Of a stretch of 7,024 bases of DNA, positions 6,848 to 7,024 are shown in pieces (the stretch's first letter is position 1; each line of letters begins with the position of its first letter). This DNA comes from CAUZIZ01 sp963579905 (GTDB lineage: Bacteria; Acidobacteriota; UBA6911; RPQK01; JAJDTT01). The position numbers were made by a program, and so were the translations under genes. The DNA is taken from NCBI GenBank assembly GCA_963579905.1, contig CAUZIZ010000229.1, forward strand, positions 1-7,024, in the 5' to 3' direction. Under the pieces are notes generated by a model that was given only the letters and a program-made list of their open reading frames with translations, was not told the origin of the DNA and searched no databases.

Positions 6848-7024
6848 CTATATGGCGTATTTGCGGGGCCTGGGGCCCCTTACGTTTTTGACCATGTCCT
6901 TGTAAGGTGGCGGCTCGTTCGGCGATTGAATCGGAACGTATATTCGTCGAGGTAGTAATCCAGGTGCTCGTGACTGATGGCTCCTTGATGCGTGCCAATC
7001 ATCCACCGCTTAAGCAACGAGGCG
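6848..7024 (-). pseudogene. IS1595/ISXO2-type transposase, C-terminal fragment
   Basis: The - strand from the window edge reads SLLKRWMIGTHQGAISHEHL followed by DYYLDEYTFRFNRRTSR. This is the characteristic end of the DDE_Tnp_ISXO2 (IS1595 family) domain, with the GTHQGA-S-HL and YLDEFTFRFNRR motifs. In that phase it stops at TAA 6880-6882. In another phase the bases just after give PPPYKDMVKNVRGPRPRKYA and TAG 6848-6850, which resembles the natural transposase tail. The usual segment between FNRR and that tail (RGxLFYRLLxxAV-like) is absent, so the copy has an internal deletion plus frame change. The rest of the gene lies beyond the right edge. I could not identify its terminal inverted repeat. 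A small hairpin, GGGGCC-TGG-GGCCCC, lies at 6865-6879. Confidence 0.85.

Noticed and set aside
6865..6879. GGGGCC-TGG-GGCCCC hairpin as an intrinsic terminator
   Set aside because: On the - strand, where the genes lie, no U-run follows; on the + strand the following TTACGTTTTT is interrupted and no gene ends there.
1..7024. CRISPR array, tRNA or rRNA genes, prophage, or a defence or biosynthetic cluster
   Set aside because: No regularly spaced repeats, no tRNA-like cloverleaf and no recognisable phage, nuclease or defence genes were seen on either strand.

Overview
The window looks like a piece of a GC-rich, Gram-negative-type bacterial chromosome, most likely Planctomycetota or a related environmental lineage. 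Three things point there: a lipid-A-disaccharide-synthase-like gene, remnants of the paired planctomycete-type families DUF1553 (PSD1) and DUF1501, and an IS1595/ISXO2-type transposase remnant. The phylum is an inference; there is no rRNA or other marker gene.

Left third (1-1444, + strand): the tail of an unidentified open frame runs into an LpxB-like (GT19) gene through a TGATG stop/start overlap. The LpxB-like frame is broken by an in-frame TGA (1008-1010) and by a frame change at an AAA run (1314-1316), so as written it is a pseudogene. It also lacks the Asp found in the canonical IDxPDFN motif. Next comes a 180-base non-coding gap (1445-1624) with short repeats and small hairpins.

Middle (1625-4242): two genes that look intact. 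A + strand thiamine-diphosphate enzyme of the acetolactate synthase/decarboxylase superfamily converges on a - strand SCD-type fatty acid desaturase; their stop codons are only 8 bases apart. The desaturase appears to start at TTG. A 38-codon open frame in the same phase ends just upstream of it.

Between the desaturase and the right-hand block lies about 380 bases with no confident gene. It holds the most striking structure here (4516-4594): two perfect 6-bp hairpins whose 8-base loops are exact reverse complements of each other, with a third 7-bp hairpin between them.

Right third (4627-7024, all - strand): a graveyard of truncated genes joined end to end. In transcription order these are an IS1595-type transposase C-terminus, the C-terminal part of a probable glycosyl-hydrolase-like protein, a DUF1501 fragment, and the C-terminal part of a DUF1553 protein with three frameshifts. 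The DUF1501 and DUF1553 pieces are fused in frame. Three of the four single-base frame breaks identified in the window (one in lpxB, two in DUF1553) would be repaired by adding one A to an AAA run, which means either a shared mutational signature or homopolymer sequencing error. No complete new multi-gene system is evident. The best leads are the paired-hairpin element, the non-canonical LpxB and the composite pseudogene block.
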